Notes under the pieces: model-generated
Database searches by the model: none
Seen by the model: only the letters and a program-made list of their open reading frames with translations
What the model was told of the DNA's origin: nothing
Shown: positions 42,648 to 52,640 of the stretch, piece by piece
Layout: each line of letters begins with the position of its first letter
Numbering within the stretch: the first letter of the stretch is position 1
Assembly: GCA_963701015.1 (NCBI GenBank)
Contig: OY969556.1
Span: 2,914,001-2,978,000, forward strand
Length of the DNA stretch: 64,000 bases
Reading direction: 5' to 3'
From: MFD09286-c1 sp963701015
GTDB taxonomy: Bacteria; Bacteroidota; Bacteroidia; Bacteroidales; DTGW01
Translations under genes and position numbers: made by a program

Positions 42648-45600
42648 TTATTCCTTCTTTTTTTCTTTCTTTCTTGTCATCATAATTAAATCGTAGGCAA
42701 CCGGAGTAGCATTGAAAACAGATGAATATGTACCAATTGCAACACCAACCAACAATGCAAAGATAAAACCACGTAACATTTCACCACCAAAAATAAATAT
42801 TACAAGTAATACTACTAAAGTAATACCTGAAGTATTGATGGTTCGGCCTAATGTACTGTTAATTGCACCATTTATATTTTCGGCTAAATCGCGCTTTGGA
42901 TATAATGATGTGTATTCACGTATCCTATCGAAGATAATTACAGTATCCATAATGGAATAACCAATAATTGTCAGCAAGGCTGCAATAAACTGCTGGTCAA
43001 TTTCCATGCTAAATGGAAGTATTTTGTAGAACAAAGTAAAACATGTAATTACAACCATTGTATCATGGAATAGCGAAACTACACCGCCTAAACCATATTT
43101 CCAATTCTTAAACCTGATAGCAATATATATAAATATAATTATCAATCCAAAGAATACCGCCATAAAGGCCTGATAAATAAGTGTCCTTCGACATAATCGG
43201 ATCAACTTTCATTGAGCTTAATTCACCAACAGTTTTTGTTTCAGAATGTTCCGAAAAATCTTTATAGGAAAGTGATGAAGGAAGATCCGATTTTAAACCA
43301 TTATATAAAGCAACATCAACAAGTGAATCGGCTTTTGCGGTTTTATCTTCAATAAGATATTTTGTGGTAATTTTTACCTGATTGTCAGAGCCAAAGGTCT
43401 TTACTTCAGGTGCATCCTGCATAGTTTTTGTCAATGAATTTCTAATATCAACTGTTTTTACCGGTTTGTCAAAACGTACAATATATGTACGTCCACCAGT
43501 AAATTCAACGCTTGGGTCCAAACCACGAACAAATAATGATATTATTCCAATACCAATAATTATCCCGGAAGCAACATACATTATTTTGCGGATACCTATA
43601 AAATTTATTTTAATATGATGGAAGACTTCCATGGTAAAACGGTTGCCCAAACTAATATGAACATCATGGTCGAGCATCCATTCGAAAGCCAACCTTGCAA
43701 TAAAGATGGATGAGAACAGCGAAAGTAACAAACCAACAATAAGTGTTATTGCAAACCCTTGAACCGGACCTGAACCAAATATAAACAATACAATACCAGT
43801 TAATATTGTTGTTACGTGGCCATCGATAATGGATGAATAGGCATGCCAGAAACCGTCTTTTACCACCATACGCATTCCTTTACCAGCGCGAACTTCTTCA
43901 CGCATACGCTCATAAATAATAACGTTGCCATCCACCGCCATAGCTAAGGTCAATATCATACCGGCAATACCGGGCAAAGTTAAAACCGTTCCCAAAGATG
44001 TAATTGTACCGAACAAGAACAACACGTTCGCAAATAAAGCAATATTTGCAACATTACCTGCACGATTGTAATACAAAAACATATATAGTAAAACTCCAAT
44101 AAAAGCTACAATAAATGAACGGAAAGCAGCCTGAATTGATTCGTGACCTAAAGTAGGACCAACAACAGTTTCTTCGATAATATGAGCTGGGGCGGGTAAT
44201 TTTCCTGATTCCAGTACGTTGGCTAAGTCTTTTGCTTCTTCAGTAGTAAAGTCCCCTGTAATTTGTGAATTTCCACCATCAATTTCTGAATTCACACGTG
44301 GAGCAGAATATACATAGTTGTCGAGTACAATTGCAATGCAACGGCCAACATTATCGCGGGTCATACGAGCCCAAATTTTTGTCCCTTCACCATTCATTGC
44401 CATTGAAACTTCGGCAGTTGCAGCACGTTGTGAGTTAAAGTCAGCCCTGGCATTAACCACAACATCACCTGTAAGTGGCGCTTTTCCATCACGTCCTGTA
44501 ATTTTTATAGCATATAACTCAAATGTTGTTCCGGAAGGATCATATTTTAGAGGCATTGCCTTAACAGACCATATGAACTTAATATCGCGAGGGAATAATT
44601 CACGAATTTGTTTCATACTTAAATATTCGTTAACCTTAGCAGTATCACGCCAGTTTGCATATCCAATAACCGGGCCAGGTATTAATTCGCTGTTACGGCT
44701 GACCGCAGGACGTAATACTGAAAATAATGGATAATTATCTTTAAACTGATCGGGCATAAGCGACGAATCTTTCTTAGCTGCAGTATCCCTTTTCATTTCG
44801 TTTAAAAGTGCAACTCCACCATTTTTAGCGGAATCGGGTTTTGCTTCAATATTAGTTTTTGATGCTTTTTTGCCCTTAACTTTAGTCTTAAAACTGGAAA
44901 TTTTAGATGAGTCGGCTAATGATTTAGAAGCTTCATTAATTTCTTTTAATCTTTTGTTTGCATCCAGTAATGAATTATATACTTCACTATTTTCATAGGT
45001 TTCCCAAAATTCAAGATTAGCAGTTCCTTGCAATAATCTACGTACACGTTTTGGATCTTTCACACCAGGTAAAGCAACAGCCAACCTTCCATTGGTTTGT
45101 AATTTCTGAATTTCTGGTGAAACAACCCCAAACTTATCAATACGGGTTCGTAATATTTTAAATGAATTATCAATAGCGCTATTTGATTGATCGCGCAAAA
45201 CCTTTATTACATCAGCATTGGTAGAATTAAAATTTATTTTATCTTTTAATTCCAAAGTATTGAAAACGGCGGCCATACGAGCATTTGGATCGACTTTGGT
45301 AAATGCTTCGCCAAAAATTGTAATAAAATCTTTCTGACTGGTTTTATGTTCTTCTCTTGCTATTTGCATAGCTTTAAGGAAAGTTGTGTCCTTACTGTTA
45401 TTCGATAATGATACAATAATGTCGGGAACTGAAACTTCAAGAATTACATCCATCCCGCCTTTTAAGTCGAGACCAAGGTTAATTTCCCTTTCCTTACAAT
45501 CATGATAGGTAAATTTTCTTAAACCTAAAAAATTGTAAACAGTTTTACCCGAGATTGAATCAAGATAAGCGTCTTCACGCTCAACATTTCCATTCGCTAT

Positions 45601-45711
45601 TGTATGTGCTTTTCTTTCCGTTAATTTAGTTACTAACGTGAACGACAATTGGTACAAACAAACCAATGCCAGCAATATTGCTAATAACTTAACGGCACCT
45701 TTATTCTGCAT
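42648..45711 (-). CDS. secDF: fused protein translocase subunit SecDF, frameshifted in this sequence
   Basis: Two frames make one fusion of about 1,020 residues, the usual size in Bacteroidota. The upstream part (from 45711) has the first membrane helix, NLGLDLKGGMDVILEV, the SecD periplasmic domains, the LAMAVDGNVIIYERMREE motif and the start of the SecF half (SVEFTGGRTYIVRF). The downstream part (42648 to about 43180) continues from LIYQAFMAVFFGLIIIFIY with five membrane helices and DTVIIFDRIREYT. The break lies at 43178-43190: one base too many or two too few. It uses the proton gradient to pull exported proteins through SecYEG. An intact gene would be expected for growth, so a sequence error is likely. 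A -7-like TATATTTG lies at 45760-45753. Confidence 0.9.
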
Positions 45712-45932
45712 GTGAATATTGTTTAAAAGTTTATAATTTTCTTAAAGAACCGCAAATATATAAATTTTATAATAAGATTTAATTTGAAATATTAACTTCT
45801 TCGATAGAAGTTTTAACTTCGTCGCGGATTAATTGATCTTTTTGTTTTTGGCACTTAATTAAAATGAAGAATTGGGTATTAGGCTTTGGGTGCTAGGTAT
45901 TATGTTCTTTACTCATTGTTTCTTACTCTTTG

Positions 45933-45974
45933 TCCTTGGTTCTTGGTTCTTGATTCTTGGTTCTTGATTCTTGA
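45933..45974. repeat. heptanucleotide tandem repeat, six units
   Basis: Six units of TTCTTGG or TTCTTGA stand head to tail, the first being TCCTTGG, and the last touches the stop codon of the serine hydrolase. A shorter array of the same heptamer in the same orientation (about 47167-47180) lies on the other side of that gene. Confidence 0.8.
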
Positions 45975-47111
45975 TTAAACCAACTCCATTCCCAAATTAA
46001 GCCAAATATAAATATCTGAAGGTAAAACCCATGTCCGCAAGCTGCACCTCTTTTCACCAAGTCGTACAATTACCATATTTTTCGAAGGAATAATAAATAT
46101 ATATTGGCCAAGAATTCCTCTTGCGTAAATCACTTTTTCGCCACGATATGAGAGCAGCCAAAATTGGAACCCATAATACATTAAAGGATCGTGTCCATAT
46201 TCATCAACCAACCAGGACGCAGGACTGGTTGCTTCTTGAATATATTTTTCTGAAACCAATTGTTTGCCGTTCCATTTACCTTTATTTAACACCAATTGAC
46301 CAATGCGTGCAAAATCGCGGGCATTGCTATTAAAACAACAATAAGCTTTTTCTGTTCCACTTGGTTTATCAATGCTCCACAAAGCATTATATTTTGCCCC
46401 TATTGGCTTCCACAGCTTTTCCGAAGCATAATCAGCCAAGTGCTTTCCGGTAGCTATCTCAATAATATAGGCTAAAAGCTGTGTATTGCCACTTAAATAC
46501 TTGAATTTTTTACCTGGAGTTTCAACAACTTTCAGTCCATTAACAAGCTCGTGGAGATTATTCCCATAATACGATCTGGCTGTCATTGAAAAAGGGTTGT
46601 AATATGCCTCTCCCCAATTTAAGCCGCTACTCATGGTAAGTAAGTCTTTTATAGTAAGCTTTGCATTGGCTCCTTTTTTATAAGTTGGAATAAAGTCTCC
46701 AACCGGTTCATCGAGACTTTTAATTTTACCATCTTCTAAAGCACAATCAACAAGCAGGGATACTATACTTTTAGCCATTGAAAAGGAATTGGAATAGGAG
46801 CTTTCGTTATAACCCAAATAATAAGATTCGTGAACAATTGCGGTATCTTTAATGACCAAAAATGCAACCGTTTTTAAATTAGTAAGTATTCGTAAATAAT
46901 TGTCCGGGATTTTTTTTACATTATACTCTGTTGAAATTTTCCAGGGCTGATCCTTTCCTTTTTCAACATCACGATTGTTGAAGAAATTGTAATCGGTTAT
47001 TTTAGCGGTACCATTGAAAATAACCCCACGTAAATAAAAATTTACTGGTAAAGCCAAAAATGCAATTAATCCAAAAAAACAAGCCAATATAATCCAAAAT
47101 GATTTTTTCAT
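45975..47111 (-). CDS. serine hydrolase, class C beta-lactamase-like
   Basis: The 378-residue protein has an N-terminal membrane anchor or signal (about 5-28) and the penicillin-binding-protein/beta-lactamase class C fold. Active-site motif SMAK lies at residues 111-114 and the tyrosine motif YLSGNTQ at about 205. The third motif near the C-terminus is the less conserved YARGILGQYIFIIP. Such enzymes are esterases, D-aminopeptidases or transpeptidase relatives; true beta-lactamase activity is not implied. It is flanked on both sides by heptanucleotide repeats, unlike its neighbours. Confidence 0.88.
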   Translation of the reverse strand: MKKSFWIILACFFGLIAFLALPVNFYLRGVIFNGTAKITDYNFFNNRDVEKGKDQPWKISTEYNVKKIPDNYLRILTNLKTVAFLVIKDTAIVHESYYLGYNESSYSNSFSMAKSIVSLLVDCALEDGKIKSLDEPVGDFIPTYKKGANAKLTIKDLLTMSSGLNWGEAYYNPFSMTARSYYGNNLHELVNGLKVVETPGKKFKYLSGNTQLLAYIIEIATGKHLADYASEKLWKPIGAKYNALWSIDKPSGTEKAYCCFNSNARDFARIGQLVLNKGKWNGKQLVSEKYIQEATSPASWLVDEYGHDPLMYYGFQFWLLSYRGEKVIYARGILGQYIFIIPSKNMVIVRLGEKRCSLRTWVLPSDIYIWLNLGMELV

Positions 47112-47166
47112 ACAAACAATTTTACAAATTAGGTTTTAGCTATTTGAGTTTAGTCCTTTACTTTTT

Positions 47167-47180
47167 CTCTTGGTTCTTGA
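47167..47180. repeat. two heptanucleotide units upstream of the serine hydrolase
   Basis: CTCTTGG and TTCTTGA repeat the heptamer of the array at 45933-45974. They sit between the serine hydrolase start and the end of the OmpA gene. Confidence 0.55.
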
Positions 47181-47187
47181 TTCTAAT

Positions 47188-48201
47188 TTAATTGCTTTCG
47201 AGTATTTTAAAAAGTTCGTCCAATTTAGGGGTTAAAATAATTTCAGTTCTTCTATTCTTTGCCCTCGATTCAGATGATTTGTTTGAGGCAATTGGTGCAA
47301 ATTCACCATGTCCCGAAGCTGTCAACCTTTTAGGGTCAATAGTCGAATTGTCGAGCAAAATACGAATTATAGAAGTAGCCCGAAGTACACTCAAGTCCCA
47401 GTTGTCCTTAATTGAGCCATTCGATTTATAAGGAATATTATCAGTATGACCTTCGATAGTCACGTTTATATCAGTATTTTGTTCCAGCACTTTGGAAAGT
47501 CCCTGAAGCGCTTCCACACCTTTTGGATCAACTTTTATGCTGCCCGATTTAAATAACAACTTTTCATCTAATGAAACATAAACTTTTCCATTTTTAACTT
47601 TTACGGTTAAGCCTTGGTTCTCAAACCCTAGCAAGGCATCTGAAACTTTTGTTTTTAAAGCTTTAACCACAGAATCTTTTCTGAATAAAATTGCCTCAAG
47701 TTCCTTCAATCTTGCATCACGTTTACCTAATTCAAGAGTAAGATTGTCCAGACTTTGTTTTTTCTCATCCAAGGTTGTTTCCAACTTGTTCAGATTTTCT
47801 TCCTTCTTTTTTAAATCGTCCTGCGTATTCTGCAATTGCTTCATTAGCTTTGTCGTTTCGCGGGCATTTCCCTTTAATATGGCTTCGTGGGTTTCCTGTA
47901 AGTCAGTGTATTGACGGTTTAAACTTTCAAGATCACTTTTCGTTTTCGACAATTCACCATTTGTAGTTAAACTATCTTTTATTAAAGAATTTATCTTATC
48001 CTGGTTTTTCGATAGCTGTTGTTTCATTTCGGTATTTTCAACCGAAAGTTGTTCCTGCTTTTGTTTTGCTGCATCGAGTTCAGAACTGCAATTTTTATAA
48101 TTTTGTTCTGTTTCATGGAATTTTTGTGCCGGAACACATGAAATTAAAAAAATTAAAGAAATTATACCAGTAACTTTAAGCAAGTTTTTAGAATTATTCA
48201 T
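47188..48201 (-). CDS. OmpA-family lipoprotein with coiled-coil region
   Basis: The 337-residue protein has a lipoprotein signal with C22 (FLISC), a long coiled coil (about 35-190) rich in K, E, Q and L, and a C-terminal OmpA domain (about 215-325) with VTIEGHTDNIPYK and LTASGHGEFAPIASN. RRTEIILTPKL ends the peptidoglycan-binding site. It should link the outer membrane to the peptidoglycan. The coiled coil resembles Lpp/Pal-type spacers. Upstream lies a 197-base gap to the divergent dxs. Confidence 0.9.
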   Translation of the reverse strand: MNNSKNLLKVTGIISLIFLISCVPAQKFHETEQNYKNCSSELDAAKQKQEQLSVENTEMKQQLSKNQDKINSLIKDSLTTNGELSKTKSDLESLNRQYTDLQETHEAILKGNARETTKLMKQLQNTQDDLKKKEENLNKLETTLDEKKQSLDNLTLELGKRDARLKELEAILFRKDSVVKALKTKVSDALLGFENQGLTVKVKNGKVYVSLDEKLLFKSGSIKVDPKGVEALQGLSKVLEQNTDINVTIEGHTDNIPYKSNGSIKDNWDLSVLRATSIIRILLDNSTIDPKRLTASGHGEFAPIASNKSSESRAKNRRTEIILTPKLDELFKILESN

Positions 48202-48347
48202 AGTTTGATTTTTGATTTGTAAATTAAAAGTAATATTTGCAAAAGCCCTTAAAACAGAATTAAAAGTTTTGAACCGTTTTTAGCAGAAATGTTGAAGTTT
48301 TGAAACTTAAATACTTTACGAGGTTCAATGATTGATATAGTTTTAAT

Positions 48348-48377
48348 TTTGAATTTGCCAAAATTCATGTATGTTTG
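48348..48377 (+). promoter_or_regulatory. Bacteroidota-type promoter for dxs
   Basis: TTTG (48348-48351), 18 bases, then TATGTTTG (48370-48377). Both boxes match the consensus; the spacing is one base short. The start codon is 22 bases further on, behind an AAAGGG ribosome-binding site. Confidence 0.5.
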
Positions 48378-48398
48378 ACAAATTTTTAAGAAAGGGAA

Positions 48399-50321
48399 AT
48401 GCCTGATACAAAGGATAGCAAAAATGAGGGGAAGCCTTTACTTGATTCAATAAGTTTTCCATCCGACTTAAGAAAATTAAAAGCACAAGAATTGCCACAA
48501 TTATGTTCTGAATTACGTCAATTTATTATTGATGAAGTTTGTGCAAACCCGGGACATTTAGGTGCAAGTCTGGGTGTGGTTGAATTAACCGTTGCATTGC
48601 ACTATGTTTACAACACTCCTTATGACCAATTAGTTTGGGATGTCGGGCATCAGGCTTACAGTCATAAAATCCTCACTGGCAGGAAAGATTTATTTAATAC
48701 CAACAGAAAATTTGGAGGCATTAGCGGATTTCCAAAAATGTCGGAAAGTGTTTTTGATTCTTTTGGTACCGGACATTCCTCAACTTCAATTTCAGCTGCA
48801 CTTGGCCTTTCAGTTGCCTCCTCATTAAAAGGCGAAAACGAGCGACGCGTAGTTGCAGTAATTGGTGATGGCAGTCTTACAGGAGGACTTGCATTCGAAG
48901 GTTTGAACAATGCCGGGCACATGAACAGTAATCTACTGGTTATTGTGAACGACAATAACATGGCCATTGATCCTAATGTTGGGGCAATGAGTAAATACCT
49001 TACAGATATTACTTCATCTCAAACCTATAACAAAGTAAAAACTCAGGTGTGGAATACTTTAGGCCGGTTCCGACAAGTTGGAAATAAGGCCAGAAGGTTT
49101 GCACAAAAAGTGCAGGGAAGCATAAAATCAACAGTTTTGCTCCGCGAAGGAAATTTATTTGAATCACTTAATTTCAGATATTTTGGTCCAATAGATGGCC
49201 ACGATGTAGGGCATTTGGTAAAAATTCTGACTGATTTACGCGATATTCCTGGCCCAAAATTACTTCACATAATTACTACAAAAGGAAAAGGCTTTAAGTA
49301 TGCCGAAGAAAACCAAACAGTTTGGCATGCCCCGGGAATATTCAATAAAGATACCGGTGAAATTTTAGGTGCAAATACAAATAGTCCTTCAAAACCTCCA
49401 AAATACCAAGATGTATTTGGGAACACATTGCTTGAACTGGCTAAAATGAATGAGAAAATAGTAGGTATAACACCGGCTATGCCAACAGGATGTTCAATGA
49501 ATATAATGATGAATGAATTGCCCAACAGAACATTTGATGTTGGAATTGCAGAGCAACATGCAGTTACTTTCTCAGCAGGACTTGCTGCCCAGGGCTTAAT
49601 TCCGTTTTGTAATATTTACTCCTCATTTATGCAGCGCGCATACGACCAAGTTATTCATGATGTTGCACTTCAAAATTTACAAGTAATTTTCTGCATGGAC
49701 AGGGGTGGATTGGTTGGTGAAGATGGCGCTACACATCATGGGGTTTTTGATCTGGCGTATTTGAGGTGCATTCCAAACTTAACTATAGCCTCCCCCATGA
49801 ACGAGGTTGAGCTTCGTAACTTAATGTACACTGCACAACTTAGAAACTTTGGAAGTTTTGCCATTCGTTATCCAAGAGGAAATGGTGTAATTAACAATTG
49901 GCAGGTACCTTTTTCCGAAATAGAAATAGGAAAAGGCCGGAAAATATCTGAAGGAAAAGATATTGCTGTCATATCAATTGGTCATCCCGGGAATTTTGTA
50001 CAGGAAGCAATTGGCCTAATACAAGGTGAATTTGACATTCCGGCACATTTCGATTTGCGGTTTATAAAGCCATTAGACGAGGAATTACTACACCATATTT
50101 TTAGAAACTTTAAGAAAATTATTACCGTTGAAGATGGTGTAATTGCAGGTGGAATGGGTTCCTCAATTCTAGAATTTATGTCTGTCAACAATTACAACGC
50201 ACAGCTTATTCGATTAGGAGTTCCGGATAAATTTATTGAACACGGCTCACTAAAAGAATTACAAAGTGAATGCGGGTTCGACGCGCAAGGAATTTTAAAA
50301 ACACTAAGGCAATTAATTTAG
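48399..50321 (+). CDS. dxs: 1-deoxy-D-xylulose-5-phosphate synthase
   Basis: The 640-residue thiamine-diphosphate enzyme joins pyruvate and glyceraldehyde 3-phosphate. Visible motifs: NPGHLGASLGVVELTVALH, VWDVGHQAYSHKILTGR, the TPP/Mg site IGDGSLTGG with NDNNMAID, DVGIAEQHAVTFSAGLA, and the C-terminal transketolase domain. Its product feeds both dxr (isoprenoids) and pdxJ (vitamin B6), which are also in this window. It is a one-gene unit with its own promoter and terminator. Confidence 0.96.
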   Translation: MPDTKDSKNEGKPLLDSISFPSDLRKLKAQELPQLCSELRQFIIDEVCANPGHLGASLGVVELTVALHYVYNTPYDQLVWDVGHQAYSHKILTGRKDLFNTNRKFGGISGFPKMSESVFDSFGTGHSSTSISAALGLSVASSLKGENERRVVAVIGDGSLTGGLAFEGLNNAGHMNSNLLVIVNDNNMAIDPNVGAMSKYLTDITSSQTYNKVKTQVWNTLGRFRQVGNKARRFAQKVQGSIKSTVLLREGNLFESLNFRYFGPIDGHDVGHLVKILTDLRDIPGPKLLHIITTKGKGFKYAEENQTVWHAPGIFNKDTGEILGANTNSPSKPPKYQDVFGNTLLELAKMNEKIVGITPAMPTGCSMNIMMNELPNRTFDVGIAEQHAVTFSAGLAAQGLIPFCNIYSSFMQRAYDQVIHDVALQNLQVIFCMDRGGLVGEDGATHHGVFDLAYLRCIPNLTIASPMNEVELRNLMYTAQLRNFGSFAIRYPRGNGVINNWQVPFSEIEIGKGRKISEGKDIAVISIGHPGNFVQEAIGLIQGEFDIPAHFDLRFIKPLDEELLHHIFRNFKKIITVEDGVIAGGMGSSILEFMSVNNYNAQLIRLGVPDKFIEHGSLKELQSECGFDAQGILKTLRQLI

Positions 50322-50338
50322 ACGATTCATTTTAAAAT

Positions 50339-50380
50339 AAAAGCCCAACTTTGTGTTACCAATAAATCGGGCTTTTCAAT
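50339..50380. terminator. terminator between dxs and the ABC-2 operon
   Basis: AAAAGCCC (50339-50346) pairs with GGGCTTTT (50369-50376) across a 22-base loop. T-rich sequence follows on both sides, so it can serve both convergent units. Confidence 0.7.
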
Positions 50381-50398
50381 AATATCAAATTAATTATA

Positions 50399-51568
50399 CT
50401 AGCTTATTTTATTAATGGTTTTTTGCTTTACAATTCGATAACGCAAAGCAGAATAAGCCACCAAGAAATATATAACTGACAACCATAATAATCCTTGGAT
50501 TTGTGGAAGGATGTCACTAATCGAAGCGTTTTCAAGCGCTAAACGACGGAAAGCCTCAAGATAATGTGTTAACGGAATAATTTGTGCAAACCATTGAACA
50601 GCATGTGGCATCTGAGATAAAGGCCAGGTTTGCCCGCTTATAATAAAGCTCGGAACCGCAACAACCATTAAAAATTCTGTTGCTTTCAATTGCGTTTTAA
50701 AAATAATACTGGACGCTATGCCCATGAATATAAGGGAAATCATAAATAATGCTGAAATAAAATAGAAAGCAATCAACGAATGCGGCATTACCATATGAAA
50801 TAAACTAAAAAATGTATGAATAAGGCATATCCAGAAAGTTATTCCCATAAATAAATAGGGTATAGCTTTAACAATCAGTAAATATGACGATTTGTCGCTG
50901 TAGCGGATTAAATTCCGGAATGTATTTTCTTCAAACTCTTTGGCAAAACTTAATGCAAGTGTTAATAAAAATACTTGCTGCATAACTGTTCCTAACATTC
51001 CAGGCCACAAAAAATACAAGTAATTCGATGAAGGGTTGAAAAATCGTGTCATGTTAATCCTAAACGACTCGAATTGCTGAGATGCAATTTCTGCCGGCAC
51101 GCCTTCCTTTTTTAAGGTTTCAATTTTTAAAGCCGCATTTACAGTTGCAAGAACAGTTTGAATACCTGTTGAAGCATAGTTGGCAGTAAGCATATTTGAA
51201 CCATTAATATCGGCATCAATTTCACAAAATCTTTTTTGCTCAATATTGGCTTGGAATTTATACGGAATGGTAATTACGCCAATATATTCCTTATTAATAA
51301 CTTCATCACGAAGGTTACCTGAAATATACTTTACATCTTCAACTTTTAGATATTGGTTATCATCAATTGCATCTATTATTTTATTGCTCAACGGGCTATT
51401 GTCCAAATCAACTACAATAATTGGCAAATCTTTCACCATTGCACCTTTGTAAACAAAACCGATTAAAAGAGCATACAAAATAGGAGCACCAATAAATATT
51501 AGCAATGCTAAAGAATTTGAACCGAAAAGGCTGAATTCCCTTTGAACTAATTTCCAAAATAATTTCAT
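50399..51568 (-). CDS. ABC-2 type transporter permease
   Basis: The 389-residue protein has one N-terminal membrane helix (about 20-42), a periplasmic domain (about 45-175) and five C-terminal helices, the ABC2_membrane_3 build of YhhJ/YbhR-like permeases. LPIIVVDLDNSPLSNKI is typical of the first periplasmic part. With the HlyD and TolC proteins encoded upstream it should form an export system. No ATP-binding protein gene is present in the operon, and no second permease follows, since a terminator stands next to it. Confidence 0.9.
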   Translation of the reverse strand: MKLFWKLVQREFSLFGSNSLALLIFIGAPILYALLIGFVYKGAMVKDLPIIVVDLDNSPLSNKIIDAIDDNQYLKVEDVKYISGNLRDEVINKEYIGVITIPYKFQANIEQKRFCEIDADINGSNMLTANYASTGIQTVLATVNAALKIETLKKEGVPAEIASQQFESFRINMTRFFNPSSNYLYFLWPGMLGTVMQQVFLLTLALSFAKEFEENTFRNLIRYSDKSSYLLIVKAIPYLFMGITFWICLIHTFFSLFHMVMPHSLIAFYFISALFMISLIFMGIASSIIFKTQLKATEFLMVVAVPSFIISGQTWPLSQMPHAVQWFAQIIPLTHYLEAFRRLALENASISDILPQIQGLLWLSVIYFLVAYSALRYRIVKQKTINKIS

Positions 51569-51602
51569 TGTTAAAAAATTTTAATATAAAAAATCCGGAT
51601 TT

Positions 51603-52595
51603 TTATTTAACTGTTACTTTGCCAATATTTTCAGAAAGGCTCAAAATTGCTGTTGAATTAACATATAGCAATTGGGCTGTTTTAGCATTATCAGGGACAA
51701 GCTTTAATTCGTACACCGCTTCACCTAACTGGTAATTTGGATAAGAACTTGACTTAAAAGCATAGTGTCCCAATTCTGTTACCCCTTCGAGTTTCGCTTT
51801 AAATATTTTACCACTTTGGAAGGGTAGTTTTACTTCATATTCATTTCCTTTAACCACAGAATTAATCATGCTCTCGCTGATAGTAAACCTGAAATAGGTA
51901 CTGTTAACTTCGTAACCGATAAAAATATTATAACCTTGCAGGGCAAGTTCGCCCTCGCGCAAGGCAATGGTTTCAACAGACATATCTTTTGGTGCTATAA
52001 TGTATTTTTCTTTACATGCTATTTCTGCTTCCTTAACTGCTCCCTCAGCCTGATCTTTTTGTCCTAAAGCTATTTTAACCTGTTCGTCTCGAATACCGCC
52101 ATCTACTTCTTGTTTTTTAGCATAAGCAGCATCGTACTGATCTTTTGCCATATTGAATTTTGTCAAAGCTTCGTCAAATGCCTGTGGTGAAACAAGACTA
52201 TCGTTATACATATTACGGATTCTTTTCAACGATTTTTCTGCAAACAAATATTGTTCCTGGGCAGCATTAAATGCAGCATTAACTTGTTCCTTTTGGTCTT
52301 TTGTTGCACCGTGCAAAGCCATTTCGTACTGTGAGTTTGCCGATAACGATGCACCTTCAGCCTGCTCGAGCTTGACAGATATTTCGGGAATATCAAGAAT
52401 TGCCAATGTATCGCCCTTGTGCACTATTTGCGATTCGTGAACAAATATTTTTTCAATTCTCCCTGCATATTTTGGTGCAATTGAAATTGTTTCGCGTTTT
52501 ACCTTTCCTTCTAAGATATTAGTATTGTTATTTTTGCAGCTATTTAACAAAGCTATTACTGAAACACCTATAATTATTATATTCTTTGAATTCAT
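51603..52595 (-). CDS. HlyD-family secretion adaptor, lipoprotein
   Basis: The 330-residue protein has a lipoprotein signal with C20 (LLNSC), a biotinyl/lipoyl-like segment (IFVHESQIVHKGDTLAILD), a helical hairpin (about 75-195), and the second lipoyl half with LREGELALQGYNIFIG. It should bridge the ABC-2 permease and the TolC protein. Genes stand in the order TetR, TolC, HlyD, ABC-2 permease, with gaps of 34 to 61 bases. Confidence 0.9.
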   Translation of the reverse strand: MNSKNIIIIGVSVIALLNSCKNNNTNILEGKVKRETISIAPKYAGRIEKIFVHESQIVHKGDTLAILDIPEISVKLEQAEGASLSANSQYEMALHGATKDQKEQVNAAFNAAQEQYLFAEKSLKRIRNMYNDSLVSPQAFDEALTKFNMAKDQYDAAYAKKQEVDGGIRDEQVKIALGQKDQAEGAVKEAEIACKEKYIIAPKDMSVETIALREGELALQGYNIFIGYEVNSTYFRFTISESMINSVVKGNEYEVKLPFQSGKIFKAKLEGVTELGHYAFKSSSYPNYQLGEAVYELKLVPDNAKTAQLLYVNSTAILSLSENIGKVTVK

Positions 52596-52640
52596 TGTTG
52601 TAATTTTTTATGTTTATTTTTCGAATGAAATTTTTTTTAA

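Noticed and set aside
48662..48967. Antisense frames within dxs and other long genes
   Set aside because: They mirror the codon pattern of strong coding sequences on the other strand and show no domain of their own.
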